A program made the position numbers and the translations under genes. The notes under the pieces were generated by a model. The model did not search any database and was not told where the DNA came from. It saw nothing but the letters and a program-made list of their open reading frames with translations. From the NCBI RefSeq assembly GCF_014839805.1, contig NC_051117.1:3286001-3350000 (forward strand): 64,000 nucleotides of DNA. Direction: 5' to 3'. The stretch is from Manduca sexta (lineage: Eukaryota > Arthropoda > Insecta > Lepidoptera > Sphingidae). Below, in pieces: positions 50,754 to 64,000 of the stretch. Within the stretch, counting starts at the first letter, position 1; each line of letters opens with the position of its first letter.

Positions 50754-51937
50754 AGTAACTCACATCACCTGACCAATGTTTATTGTTAGTTGTAAATATT
50801 TACAACGGCTTAATAATGCGCATTATATAGTCAATTTTATGGCATTTTGTTTACATATGGGAGTCTTGTAACATCTAATAATATAATTTCTCTGAAGGCA
50901 TTTTTTACGGACATACGGCTAACTGATTCCACTGCTCTTTATTGTAAAAGGTGTCGCGTCCAGATAAAGTATCAATTGATGAGAGATAGTTTATCGCTAG
51001 TCGTCATATTTATGCCGGATTATCCAGACTGATCTCAGAGTGAGACACACTTATGTAAGCCACTATGGCAGGTTTGAAACCTTGTGTACTGTGGTCAGTA
51101 TCTGGGTATAAATATGTGGATGTTTTTGAATAGCTTTGGTACCGCGCGGGTCGGAGCCACGCCGCCGCCAGTTAACTTGCATCAGCTTCCGATCTGACGT
51201 GGAGTGTTATCAGTCGGAGTCAACATTCAATATCTATGCGGTGGAAAGGTTTACCGCGTTCTCTATTTATTTTTGCATATAAATCATTGCAGCTTAACAT
51301 AGAAAATAGGTTTTACCCGCGGTTTCCTATGCGTTAAGTTTTTTTTAAACTGAAGGTTTCAGTTACCTTCAAATTTTTTTATCGAGCATTACAGACAATT
51401 TTATTTTACCTCAGCATTTAATTCTTGTTAGTGTGGGCAATAAAATATGTTATTGAATAAAGACTTTTATGACTAGTTTATGCAACCGACTGCGAATAAC
51501 AAATATGCTAGAACATGAAGAGATACAACATTGTCAATTCTGCATTTATTTTTTTCTAGTTCGATATGTCATAGAAATGATTACAAAGCACGTCAGGTCA
51601 GTCCCTTGACAGAGTATATTATTCTTTACTTATATTACTGTTTAACTAAGATTGTTTTGTTATTATATTTTCAATTTCGTTATCTGACAGTTATGTAAGT
51701 TATCCCAGGGGTTAATTATTACCTGTGTCAGTGGTCAGACCCAGTGCGGGGACTATGTTGGTACGCGCGTGCGCTGACGCATGCGCACGTGACAGCAGCG
51801 CGGAACACATGCACTCGGCGAATATCTACAAAGGAGCCTGCAGCCCTCTATCCCGATAGAGTATTTGGCTTATTTTTTTATAACTTTTATGAAATATGTA
51901 CCTTAGATAAATTCTAAAACAGAAAAAAAAAACATTG

Positions 51938-52180
51938 ATATCTGATGAAAAATCGACAAGTTATAAGCCATTGAAATTTGGTAGTAGGTGTAATTGTCAA
52001 AAAACAGAAAAGAGAAATACTTGCATGTGACGTCAGCGGGCATGCGATGCGTGTGAAAGAAAGAGATGGAGCGATGTTTCTGCTCCACGCCCACTCCTGC
52101 ACGTAGCAATATTTGAAATTTGAATTACTGCCTCATTTCTTGTCGAATTTTCATTTTGTTTTCACAGAATGATTTCTTTT
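51938..52180 (+). repeat. Dispersed repeat, copy 2
   Basis: The same family and orientation as 48046-48290, about 3.9 kb away. Confidence 0.7.
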
Positions 52181-53000
52181 TTGTACTAATTGCTGTTACA
52201 TATTAAAAAAATGCATAAAATCAAACATTTTCAAATACTCTATACTCTTGGATCACCCATTCAAATGGTTTTATATAATCGCAAGATGGGTAATTATAAA
52301 GTTTTTTTTTTATTTTACCAAAGAAGCATTTATTCGCAGTTTATTTTAAAAACGAAAGTGGAGTGGGATTTGGCTGTTATTATTTATATACCTACCGTTA
52401 AAATAAATATAGTCACCTTAAAACGTCCCTTGACCCCCAAAATGATTGCTAGATACGCTACTGAATCGCAGCTAACCTCTGACATCAATTTGATTAATTT
52501 GACAAGTGTAGCGTTAAACAATGATATTGTGTAGCTTAATATTAAGCAATGTTAAATTCGTGGTAATGTTATGAATACCAAATATATTTTTATCTCGACA
52601 CAAAAGTCAATTATGTTTACGTCTTCGGATGTTGCGCAAATAAAATATAACGGTATATTAATACGCAGTTTTATTGACTGCATAAACACATCAGCTTTTA
52701 AGCCGAATGAAAAGGAAAACTTTCTCATGTAGTTCAGGAAAATTTAATTTTTAACCTCATGCGTTTAAAAGGTCTAATTATGTTAATTGATTCATATTGC
52801 TGACATTGTAGCTAATGCTAATATTGTAGCCACAGTTGACACTGTAGCCACTAGTGTAATTACTAGGCATTAAGATAAATAACCGCTTAGTGCAGTGCCT
52901 TGTATACAAAGTCCTGTGTGGTGTTCCTTCTGGACAGTTGTGAAGCTTACTATCAGCCTAACTACTTCCTTGTCAAGAAATTCATTTGTATAATGATTTC

Positions 53001-53154
53001 TTAAGTTTACACGAATGTTAGACATTTAAATTAAACATTAAACTATTTTACGAATTTATCCCCAGTGACCATGAAGGCTGCAAAGTCTTCGAAACGCCGG
53101 GAGAAAAGTAAAATATTAAACCGCGATAAAATACGTAAAATAGTTTCATTTAAA
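53001..53154. mobile_element. Inverted-repeat element, family member 2
   Basis: Ends AAACTATTTTACG and CGTAAAATAGTTT. The interior has GGCTGCAAAGTCTTCGAAACG and a CCGCGATAAAAT end, matching the element at 32816-33068 in reverse. Preceded by TTTACACGAATGTTAGACAT, also found at 19282. Confidence 0.68.
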
Positions 53155-55324
53155 TAATTTAAATTAATTTGTTCAAAAAGTTACTATATATTTTATTCAG
53201 TGGACTATATTGAGTTAACTGTATTTTTTTGCCGTCATAAGTGTAAGCGATTACAACTGTATAATTTATTTAAACATGTAATATGTACACATAATGTAAT
53301 AATTCCTACACTGTATTGTGACAAACAATCATTGAAAATCTTCCGTACGATGGCAGGTTCGTACTTAGTATATTGAGGTGGGTTTATCACCCCCTACAAT
53401 ATCATAGGGTTGCGTTAAACGCGTGGTGTTGCCTCAAAGTTGACTTTTGATTTCTTTAAATTAAATAGCGAATCCCCATAGAGTGTGAAATATTCATTTG
53501 AGTCCTAAGTTTTGTAACTAAAATCACTGGTAATTATTCGGCAACAAAATAATGACTGAATCCCATTTGCAAATGAGTTTAGTTTACTACCTGAAAATAG
53601 CCCCTGTCACATTTCCTGCCTGCGGCCCTGCGCGGGAGTACGCAGTACGCTCACTAAATAATGCTATAAATCATACTACAATAGTTTTAATCCTTGTTGT
53701 AAAATGTTGGCTTCGCTACAATTTCATTATTTGATTTTGTTACTACATCAAGTATACAAGATGTTCCCTAAAAAGAGTCACGATTATTTATTAAACCAAT
53801 AGATTTTCTGTAGGTAGCTGTTCCGATCCTAATCATATCAGATATAATAAAATGTATAATTGTGTAAAGATACGACTCAGTGTAAAGATTCATACTGCTA
53901 TTTTAGGGGTCTAACTGAAAAAGTCCTGCGGTGTGCGGTGACATTTTTGTCTATCGTTAACATATTAACATAATGTATGGACCTTTATACTGATAATTAT
54001 ACATTGTCTATAGTAAAGATAACTCCGTTTAGTTTAGTCAAGTGACTATTGTAAAATTGTATAAATTGATATAAGCTTAGCGTGTATGGGTGGACGTCGA
54101 CAAGTGCCTCACTATGTGATAGTTATATTTATTAAATCACTATGTATACTGGCTATTCGAAATTAAATACCCTTATCTAAAAAAATATTTTATCCTCTCT
54201 TTGTAATATTTTTTTATTTTGCGACACTCATTTTCTTAAATTTGTTTACTAAACTATTACAATGGGTAAGAATAATAATTTTTGTTTTGTAATATAATAA
54301 CATGGGTAGATTTTGAACAGCCTGTATTTTATGTAGTGCAATGTGGTTAGAGTTAGTTTGGTGTTGGCGAGAGGTGATGGACACACCATATTGTCAATGT
54401 TTAAAAACAACAAATAATTGTTTACACATTCAGATAGTAAAAGCGATATGCAGTAATAATATACAAAAATAATTAATTAATAATAAATACTGGGCTGTTG
54501 TATTGGAAAAAAGTAGAAATATGATTGTTATAAAATAGGACCTCTTGTTGGGGACTTAGCTCTGTGATCTGCGGTCTCGAGAGGAGAGTTAGAACTCGGA
54601 GCCCGTCATCTTTACTTTTTCTCGCCCATTTGTTTACTCCAGGATGTCAATTTTGCTTTCAACATAATTTTTACCCTCGCCTTCTTTTCATTCTATGAAG
54701 ATCAGACAATTGATATGTTTTATGTAGATGGTCCTCACCTCTCCGAGCTAACCATGAACTCAAAATGTTTGTTGATCCGTAATGAAGTGCGAGTATCACA
54801 TTGTAATTACAACAATACACAACAATACCTGTTTTATTTACATATTTTTGACCTATCCACTGTTTGCTGTCATAATTCACTACATTCCTTAGGAAAAACT
54901 CAAATTATTTTTCCGTTTTATTTTATTTGACAACAATGTATTCATTCCACGTCTGTAGATTATGATATGAAGACGTTAAAAAACTGCTAAAATCCTTATC
55001 TGGCACAGGATGTGGCCGCTCATGTCGCTCTCTCGACCAGCCTTAGGCCTGTGTCAATAAATCATCGGAAAAATAAACAAAACTGTTCCGCGCAACAGGT
55101 TTATGTTTTATTATTGGCAATTCATTAGTTTTATGGCAGCGTACTTGTCCTGTGAAATTTAGAAGTTTGGTTTAGATCGCCAGTTATTTCAATTAAAACT
55201 ATAGGGTTTAGATTTAATTAATACAACAATGGAAAGAAATACTCTTGGCACCGTATGTTAATACCCTTTTGAGGACACATATTGCAGGGTAACGAGCGCA
55301 GTGGAACAAAACTCAGTACTCAGT

Positions 55325-55425
55325 AATTCAATGTATGGCTCTGGTACGGTTTATGGACGGTATACCTTACCATCAGGCGAGCGGGATGCTGGTCTCCCTA
55401 TTCAAGTGTAACAAAAAGCAAGCGT
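55325..55425 (+). repeat. SINE tail-like repeat
   Basis: GGTACGGTTTATGGACGGTA then CCATCAGGCGAGCGGGATGC, wording common in lepidopteran SINE tails. Confidence 0.45.
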
Positions 55426-58400
55426 AACCTTATAATGTATGTGTTACTGTAAGTATTTTACAATATCTGAGATATTACTTAAATATCGTAACTATACCGG
55501 TCATAATTCATATGCAAATGTATGAACAGCATTGAATATTTGCCGACGTTACGTAAGTATTAGGATCTTCGCATGTTTATGATAAAATAAATGTAACGCT
55601 GCGTGTAAAACACGACGAAGCTCGCAGATAAGGCGGGTGGTTGAGGTTTATTGACATTCACGAAAAACAAGTAACCTTATAGCCAATCAGATGAAGACTT
55701 ACCTACAACTTGGTACCTCTGCAACATTTTATCTGCGACCAGGATAACTAAAAGATTAAGCCGTTCTCACATATTAAAGATGTATTCAATAAAATGAATT
55801 TTTTATATTTGGAAAGTGCGTATCTTTAATTAGAATAATTCAATAAGTTTCAATAGATGAAATTATGAATTAATTTTCCACAGATCATCTTTTCTCGCAG
55901 TTCATAGTGCAGAGCCAGTTCAGTTTTAAAAAGTTTTCAGTTTTAAAATGTCTTCCATTACTACCCTTGTCCACTTAAAGATGGACTCTTGTTACTCGTC
56001 GTCAGTAACAAAATAACTTATTTCTCTAGGGTAGCTCTCTTGTGGAAGGCACTACATTAATGTTATTTAGGTAATAGAGTCGGTGTAGGTGGTATGTCCC
56101 TAGTGGGTATGCGAGGATCTGTCTGAAGGTCATTGTGTCTAGAATACCAACCATCGGCTTATGATACTCAGCCTAATTCTGATATTGATTAAGGGTTACA
56201 GTCAGCGGGTAGTTAAGTTTACGTTTCATGAGGCGAGAGGATTGCTCTCCACTCATTGAAATATAATAAAACTCCACGATGAAGACGCTAGCACAGCTTA
56301 TGTTCAATACCATATTAATTCTATAGATTTTCTTTGATTGTGTTCCATTTGATATGCATAATACAATGAAACGATGTGTGTATAATAATATGTGTAGTAT
56401 AATAGTTATCTTCACATGACGAACGAAGGTACGTGATTTTGTTTTATGTGTCTGCTTAGTGTTGTCGCCACAAAATATAAGTTATTTAATGAATAGGTCG
56501 AACCTAGTTCGGATGCAGTGGTCGAATGAACGTAGTTTTCTACACTCAAAAAAAGTTCATAAATATTTTGTTATCGATTGACTCTGTTAGGAAATCTCTA
56601 ATAGGGAACATTTTGTTATTAGTTCAATAAAAGACTAACTGGATAAACAAACATGCAAATAGTTTAAAACCCATGTTTATTCAATTTTATTAAGATTCGA
56701 ATAATCAATTCTAATTGTTTTGCTACTATGGAGGAATAATATTAATGGTACTTGTATTTAGTGCATTCAAAAACGGAATTTAGAGCGATATTGTTTACTT
56801 GTGACGATATTGTTGTGAAGGCAAGTTTCCACGTTGTTTTTCTTCTGAATGGTATAAGATTAAATGATATAACGGGGTATTTGTTCGTACGACTTCAACT
56901 ATACTATTCGGTTGGCAAGATAGATACATTATCATCCCACACGGACTCTCACTTGCAAATAGTACCAACTAATTTGAACACGGTTACCTTAATTGAAATA
57001 AAATAAAAGACAAATATACGTAGACGAGTTAGCATAGCGCTATAATGTAGTGCAGCTATTTAAAATGTATGAGTGTGGTGTTGACCACACGAAATGCGCC
57101 GTGTGCAGTGAAGTGAGCGTCGCGCACACTTACATTGCGCAGGAAAATTATTGGTACGTCTGTGAGGGGTAACATAGCCTTTCTATAGCGGACAGTTTAG
57201 TCATCAGGGGAATTATTAATGATTTGCAAATACTATAAGTAATTATAAACTGACTTGATTTATATAACAATATAAATCGAGTCGGTTTATGGTTAGAATT
57301 AGTCAGTTCGGATCGGTACCATTGATTCACAGACATCTGCATTATTACTATTGTGTTCAATAAAGAAAAGACCAATGTTATAACGTGAGACCTAAGATAG
57401 CTGGCAAAATGTAGGTGAGTTGACGCCTCTGCCACTAAAAAGGAAGTTAGTCGTACTATTTATTCTGGAACTACTTTGTTTTTAACCATCGACGCAAAAT
57501 GAGAAAACGCTGATGTGATCGAAATGGTTTTTACTTTCCAGCTATTATTTATAAAGATCTGTTCATGCATGTGACATCAGCGCATTTTCTCCATGCATTG
57601 GTCCAATTGATTTGAAAGTATGTAGCATGAAGTAGTCTTCGGGATACCTAACCCCCTTTTATTATTTTACTTTCTAGAATTATTATTTATGTTGGGGGTT
57701 ATTTATTGTAAAATAAAGCACTCAAAATGTTATGCTATATTTCTAGTCAAGTTAACAATAACGTGAGACTGTTTAGTTAATATCAACGGTAGTGAGCCTC
57801 ATGAATCGCCCCGCACTATCTCTGAATCTAAACGACATCGGCCGATGCGCTCGTGTCGACCGTGATGGATGATGGTGTAATCTCGCTCCTCGGAGAAATG
57901 TCGAGTCACGGCCTTCGTGGCAACTCCTTCCCTTACACATTGTCACTTCGTTACTGACATTAGGTAAAACTTGTGCTTATCTGAAACATTTTAAGGAGGT
58001 AGTCTACTTGTAATTGCATTGTGAATTTTATGTAACATATTACCTTTACAATGCCTATTATTTAAGTTTCTAGGGTGGAAAACACAATTATTTTTAACTT
58101 GTTTGTGTAAAGCGCGTCGTGTACTGCATCTTTCTTTAAAGTGATCATACATGCACGTTTAGTTACATGCAGGCTAATAGAAAACAACAATGAGCTAATA
58201 ATAGCAGGAAAATATTAAGGTAGGAAATTTAGAGAAGAAAAAGAATTACAAAATGAAGTATAACGTATCAAAAATGCATTTTGGTATTGATGTATTTTTC
58301 TAAAATACATTATGTGAATACTAGATTCGGTAAACATACTTTAACTATTACTAAGTTACGTCCAAACTTCCCATCATAGAATGAATTCTTCAATATCTTC

Positions 58401-58599
58401 ACTCATGTTCGAAACTCCCGCCGAAAGGATTTTCGTGTGTTTCCACAGTATGTGATAAGAGCTAAAGTTAGTGCGCGGCAAAGATTTTCGCATTTCCCTA
58501 GATCCGGTTCAAGATCAGTCGGCGGGTGTGGCGGCGGGCCTCCTCGCGCCTCCGGTATTACTCGGCGCGGGAAATAGGCCACCATGATGGTGCGGCGCG

Positions 58600-58720
58600 C
58601 TCGATGCCGACGGCTCTCAGTTCCAGTCGCGTAGCACCACCAGCCGCTGCTCCTCGGCCAGCCGTAGTGCAGTGAGTGCGTGTCGCGCGAGCGAGGTGTT
58701 CGCAGTGTGTCCCCGACCGT
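58600..58720 (+). promoter_or_regulatory. Possible promoter and non-coding first exon
   Basis: A GC-rich patch with TCAGTT (insect initiator-like) at 58617, followed by a donor GTGCA|GTGAGTGCG (exon end 58671). A gene transcribed rightward out of the window would fit. No TATA box. The minus-strand ORF of 60 codons here is probably a shadow. Confidence 0.3.
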
Positions 58721-60972
58721 CAGCGCAGCACCACGCCGTTCTTCCGATATATATATTTTTTATTTTATTATCTAACCGGCCTTGGCGCTATTTCGACTCT
58801 AGTGTTTTCGCGTCTCCTTTCGGACGGACCCACGTGTGAGTATGTTGTACAATGTTCTAATGGCCGGCGCTCCCGCGTGATATGTTTACATGTTTTGGCG
58901 GCTAACTAACCACTGATTTATAAACTTTTATCTATCTTTTCCGACTTTTGCATGAAATAACATCTTGTTTATTTTAATATTATGTCGTGAGGAGCGCTGT
59001 TAACTTGCATCTTCGGTAACGCAATTGTCACTGTCAACTGTATAGGTGTCTCCGATTCTTGATTGAAATTCCCTCTTAATTAAGATGGATCGATACCTGT
59101 GGAACTTTAGGAAACTGAAATTAAAGATCGTTTTTTTTTATCTTCTTTAGAATAGATCGTTTCTCATAGGACACGTATCTTACTATAAAAAGTTTATGAA
59201 GATGTTTGGATGTTCGTGGAAGATAATGAAAACACAGCTGAAATGGTTGGGATAAAATTTGGCATAAGAGCAGATCTGGATTAACACGTACACTCTATAA
59301 ATCACTACAGTACATCAAGAACTTTTGTGGCAATTTTAAAGCGGGCGATCAACACCTAGTATTTCATAAGTAAACTGATTCTACGGCATATACTAATTAG
59401 TAATTACCAATGCTGTGAATAATTTACCTCACCCGCTCAGCCGCGGCACACGCTTACTATTTACTTTGCATCAATACTCACGCAAACTTGGTTTAGTTTC
59501 CCGCGCAGAATTAACGCCGGTTTAGACGTATTAAGTTGTTAGGTGTCAAATTAAGTATCTTTATTAAACCATAAGTTATGTTGTAAGTCTTGTATTATAT
59601 TTCTACATATTTAAACGTACCAAGTGCGTATGCTGTATTGTCCAGGTCCCGAGAGTCGTGCTAGCACATCCTAGTAGGTCCTCTACTAATTACTTCCCAA
59701 AGGTTTTTATCTACCCCTATCTTTTCATCACGAAAACTCAGAATAGAACTTTTTGATGATCCTGCTGCCCTATTGTGAGATAATAAACTCCAAATGTCTT
59801 TTAAATTCTTATTTAAAACTAATGACATTTTTCGTGGTGTTCTCTATCAACATTAAATTATAGGAACCATTTTTTTTATGAAGTACAATTTCGTGTCTAT
59901 CTAGCAGTATGGGTTCGTGGCGGCAGACGGATGTTTAGTGTTTCGCCGCTGTGTTCAGTGGCTACCGGCAGCCGACGATAATGTCGCTATCTGAGCTTAG
60001 GTACACTCGTTAATACTCCACCAGATTACACGCGAGCTGCCAAATTACATACAATACACTTAATTGCAATCAATTATTTTATTATTGTTTAATAGTTGCT
60101 GATACTACTGTTATTTATTCTGGCGGGTTTTAAATTTAACGCATTTGCACATTGATAGTAGATATTTGATGTAAATATTAATACAGTCTATTCAGTGTTT
60201 TTCATTTTTGTTTATTTTTAATGGTATAATGCGCTTTACTAAAAATTTTAGAATTGGCTAACAATAAAAGTTTGAGTATAAGGTTTAACAGAATCACTGA
60301 TGGGTCACTTAATTATTTTTTTTATAACATAATTTCATGGAAAAATATAAAGAAAATCATTTGATTAAATTGTAATATATCACTACACATAAAAAAACAT
60401 AATGAAATTAATTACCAAAATATGGTAGTATGTTTATTTAATACAACACATTAAAAAAAGCATGGATGGTAGATCATTTTAAGAACCGGGCTATTTTCTG
60501 TCACAATATCTTACTAATTAGGTATAGGACGAACAATAAACATCTTTCAAGCCCTAACTTTACCGCGCCGTCCTCTGATGCACAAGCTGCCAAACATCGA
60601 GACGAACCGTTCCAACATTTTTTTTAAATAAGAGATTATGACACACTGGCTTATATTAATTACGCGGGAGGAATTTGGCGCATCATTGAAGCTGATTTAA
60701 GATTATAAGTACATCCAATCATATTATCTCCTATATGTATAAAATAATAAACTATGCGAACTATCAATTTATTCACTGTCATGGCTACACTGATAGCAAA
60801 TATTTCTCTTGTCTAGGTATCGGGTGGGTGTAGTGTTATCGCTGTTGCCATTGTCGATAGTGGAACTATATTTTCGGTATCAATAATATTAGCTGTGGTT
60901 TATTCTTACATTATGCTCGGGAGGCAGATTCCTTGTGGATTTGCGTCAATCGGACCGATTTTTTGTTCATCA

Positions 60973-61321
60973 TCAGCCTACAGCTGTCCACTGCTGAACA
61001 TAGGCCTCCCCTAAAGCGCGCCACGCTGTTCGGTCCTCCGCTCTCCTCATCCAGCGTCCACCGGCGATCCTACGAATATCGTCGGACCAGCGGGTCGGAG
61101 GTCGTCCTACGCTACGCTTACCGAGACGCGGTCTCCACTCTAGGACTCGTCTGCTTCAGCGGCCATCAGTCCTACGACAGATATGGCCAGCCCACTGCCA
61201 CTTCAGCTTGCTTATTTTACGAGCTATGTCCGTTACTTTGGTTCTCTCACGGATAACCTCATTTCTGATTTTATCCGCGAGAGAGACACCTAGCATAGCT
61301 CGCTCCATCGCCCGCTGCGCG
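60973..61321 (-). mobile_element. Relic of a LINE endonuclease/reverse-transcriptase ORF, carboxy-terminal end
   Basis: The minus-strand frame reads QRAMERAMLGVSLADKIRNE, then KVTDIARKISKLKWQWAGHI, then RPRLGKRSVGRPPTRWSDDI, then AEDRTAWRALGEAYVQQWTA, ending TGA at 60973. This is a very common lepidopteran LINE tail. One internal in-frame TGA breaks it after DGR. It is 5'-truncated at about 61321, so it is a dead copy. Confidence 0.82.
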
Positions 61322-61789
61322 ATTTTTTGTTATGGTGTGCGAAACACATTAGCTACACTAACTATATGATTATAGACATTATATGTGAACCAATACGTCA
61401 CGTATCATTAGCACCATATTAGCGTTACATTAAATGTTACATAATATTATTATATAAAAAAAGGTGCACGTTCTATCTCTTGATCTAATTTTAGGCTGTG
61501 GTCAATAAAACAAATTAAGAATATATTTTAGCCCCTTAACAATATTGAGGATTTATTTGTTATTAAAATGCCGCGTCAAATAATGCAGCGCACACCCTAC
61601 ATTAAGCAAATGTTTTATGATAATACAAAAATCTTCGACATAAAACGAAGACAATACCGGTAGCGAGTAATTTGAAACTTATTAAATCACTTACCTAAAC
61701 AAAAAATATTGCAAATATATATTTATAGAAGTAACTTGTGTCTATAAATTTGGCATGGACGTGTTGATTAGCTAGTGGGTGCCGAAATG

Positions 61790-61999
61790 AGTCGTGCCCT
61801 CGACCGCGACACTACCCGCGACCTCAGAGCACGTAAACACGATAGCGTTATCTACTGGTACCAGCTATACGATCCCAATATACTATCAAGTTCAAGTTCA
61901 CGCTCGGCGTTAAGAACTACTAATGCGCAGTGCATGGCGACTATTCCGATCAATGCGACGTTCAAATCTTTATTAACCGCCACCAATTGGAATACCTAG
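61790..61999 (+). CDS. Small ORF, possible terminal exon, unrecognised
   Basis: ATG at 61790 begins MSRALDRDTTRDLRARKHDS..., a Ser-rich middle, and a TAG at 61997. It is less AT-rich than its surroundings and is followed by an AT-rich stretch like a 3' untranslated region. It has no known domain, signal peptide or clear upstream splice acceptor. A chance ORF is at least as likely. Confidence 0.2.
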   Translation, partial: SRALDRDTTRDLRARKHDSVIYWYQLYDPNILSSSSSRSALRTTNAQCMATIPINATFKSLLTATNWNT

Positions 62000-63922
62000 T
62001 TAATAAGTTATAAATGCCAGCCCAAGTTGGCAACTTTGCTTTCCTTTATGCATTGTATTCCTTATTCATTTTATCCCTTATTTTAAATGTCCGATAGTTG
62101 TATATAAGTGATTTTAATTGTTATTTAGAAATAATAATCATATTTTTTATAAATTGTTATGACGTATTAAAAGTGCAATTTTGTTCGCTTACAAGTATTT
62201 ATTTTATGATGCGTTGTATACTACTTAGCCAGTAAATATTGTAGCCAGTGGGAGAATTAACGGCTTATGTCGGATGACGCGAGCAGTGCAGTGGCACGCA
62301 GTGCTTTGTAAAATATAAACATTGTAATTGAAAAAAAAAGTTAAGACGCCTAAAATACAAAAGATAAAACATATTTACAACATAACACGTGATAACACGC
62401 ATTAATTCCACTATAATACTGATCCTAGTAAAATTATATATGTTAATGTTTGTAACGAAGTTTGGATGTTTGTTATAAATAAACCCGTGTAAATCCTTCA
62501 ATGCGCTTATAAAACTTAAATAAATCAGAAAAAGATGAAGCCTTCTATTAGCTGTACTTTTATTCTTGAAAAGTGCACAGAGGCCTATAATACTGAAGAA
62601 CTTGGTGCGGGCATAGCAAAAGATAGTATATTATAAGTTGTTTAACTCCATCCAATGCCATCTTTACATTATTATTGTTTGACTCTACTGAGACATGGAA
62701 TCGATTGCGAATTAAAGTAAATTATGTGGTGGTGAGGGGCAGGCGGTGTCAGGGCTCGGGTTCGGTTGCTGACACCGCCACATTCGGTCCACTGCCAGCG
62801 TGAGTCGCGCTGTGACGCACTGTGGTGAGGACACAAAACTGCATGTAAGGCAGTTTACCTTATTCTAGGCGCCACCTAACTTTATTTATTATTTTATTAA
62901 GCTTTATCTGATGCACCTGATGGTACTTGTATGACCAAATGTAATGCCACTGAATGTGTACATGTATTCTGTATTATGAAACAGCTGTAGGTTATACAAT
63001 TTTGTGTTATGTATAACTCAGACACTAAACAAGAATCTATAAAAATGTAAAGCGTGCGTTACTTAATCAAACCAGATTATCGTACTTTTATAAATGCGTA
63101 GATATTTTTTATAAAATAAAATTCTTATGAATAATTGATAACGATGCTACGAGGCCTTGAGCATTTAATGGACGTATTATGTTTATATTGTATTACTAGA
63201 CTTTACCAGCGGCCTCCTTCGTGTAAGTCTTTAACTAGAAAATAATATTACTTTATGATAAAAGATAAAAAAATAACGTTCCTTACGTAGGAATAATGTG
63301 GCTTTCTATTATTTAAAAACAAGATCGGCTTCGTAGTTTCGGAGATGATTCTCTACAAATAAACTCTAACTGCGTGTTTTTCATTATTCATTCTATGCAG
63401 GTTTGTACTGTTTTTCCTCGGGTACGGTTAAGTAGCTTCTGTGGATGTAAAGTACAGTAAAGTTCAAATGCCAAATGAGAGACATAGTATCTTTTCACCG
63501 TCACTTGAATTTTGTCAAAGTGAGTTGCAACGATTTTCACATGAAGTGAACTCACCGACCGGAGGAGACGTCACACAACATCTAGTCTGTAGCCAGAATC
63601 TGACATCCTCCGACTAGTTGGCAGACATAGCTGTCAGTTTAACTTGTGTTGGGGATGCATCTGCCACTGAGGGGTTGCGAGGTAGCGAGTGATTTTGTCA
63701 ACACCATGAATTTCCACAGTATAATTATTAGTGGCGAATCAGATAGTGAACTGTTACTAGAAAAATGCGTTTATTGTTTAATACTTAACTAGTTATCAGA
63801 GGGAATGTGCGCGTATCTTGACATCAGTATTTGTGTGCGTGCATGCGTGCGCGCGCATTTTTGTGGGTGTGAGAGTGATTGAATGTGCGTATATATTTTA
63901 CATTTAAATAAAACATTTTAAT

Positions 63923-63954
63923 AATAATAAGTTTTTTTAATAATAAGTTTTTTT
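63923..63954 (+). repeat. Tandem duplication, 16 bp x 2
   Basis: AATAATAAGTTTTTTT twice, exact, in simple AT-rich sequence. Confidence 0.85.
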
Positions 63955-64000
63955 ATTAAAAAGTACATAATGTGTTTTACAGTTAAAAAAAAAACAGTGG

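Larger units (their letters stand above)
49441..58599. other. Right flank, no gene recognised
   Basis: AT-rich, with the repeats listed and GC patches at 51140-51240 and 51760-51830. The ORF at 52190-52534 is AT-rich and unconvincing. An imperfect inverted repeat joins about 57501-57516 with 57573-57590. Confidence 0.55.
58721..64000. other. Right edge, no confident gene
   Basis: AT-rich, with the LINE relic at 60973-61321, the small ORF at 61790-61999, an 11-bp stem (62742-62752 with 62769-62779) and simple repeats at the end. It could be the intron of a gene starting near 58.6 kb. Confidence 0.45.

Overview
The window looks like AT-rich nuclear DNA of an insect, most likely a moth or butterfly (Lepidoptera). 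Evidence: spliced exons with GT/AG borders, a ZAD-type C2H2 zinc-finger gene (a family expanded in insects), and many short interspersed repeats whose wording is familiar from lepidopteran genomes. There are no bacterial features: no operons, ribosome-binding sites or CRISPR arrays.

Left half, minus strand (about 34.2 kb down to 2.5 kb): three GC-rich coding exons (9530-9727, 3619-3833 and 2511/2689-2872) join in a continuous reading frame. They encode a Pro-rich, then His/Gln-rich, then basic 'KKRGRKKK' protein, which I read as the amino-terminal part of a transcription regulator. Its DNA-binding domain is not visible and may lie beyond the left edge. Two alternative first coding exons have strong GTGAGT donors in the same phase: 32004-32041 (in a GC-rich promoter-like island) and 34053-34183. 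The intron from 32.0 to 9.7 kb is about 22 kb and holds several GC-rich islands that could be promoters or enhancers. The family is not identified; an E74/ELF-type ETS factor is one testable guess.

Centre-right, plus strand (41285-49059): a complete five-exon gene for a 533-residue ZAD plus C2H2 zinc-finger protein, with a polyadenylation signal at 49138. All intron phases agree. A short GC-rich stretch at 49386-49440 looks like an alternative terminal exon. The last main exon is extremely GC-rich, while earlier exons are not.

Elsewhere: the 34-41 kb region between the two genes and the 49.4-64 kb right flank have no confident gene. They hold SINE-like pieces, fold-back elements, miniature inverted-repeat elements, two relics of the carboxy-terminal end of LINE reverse transcriptase (7546-7830 plus strand, 60973-61321 minus strand), and a possible promoter/first exon at 58.6 kb. 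I found no convincing new multi-gene system. The most useful leads are the alternative amino termini of the minus-strand gene, the possible alternative 3' end of the zinc-finger gene, and several nearly perfect fold-back repeats.
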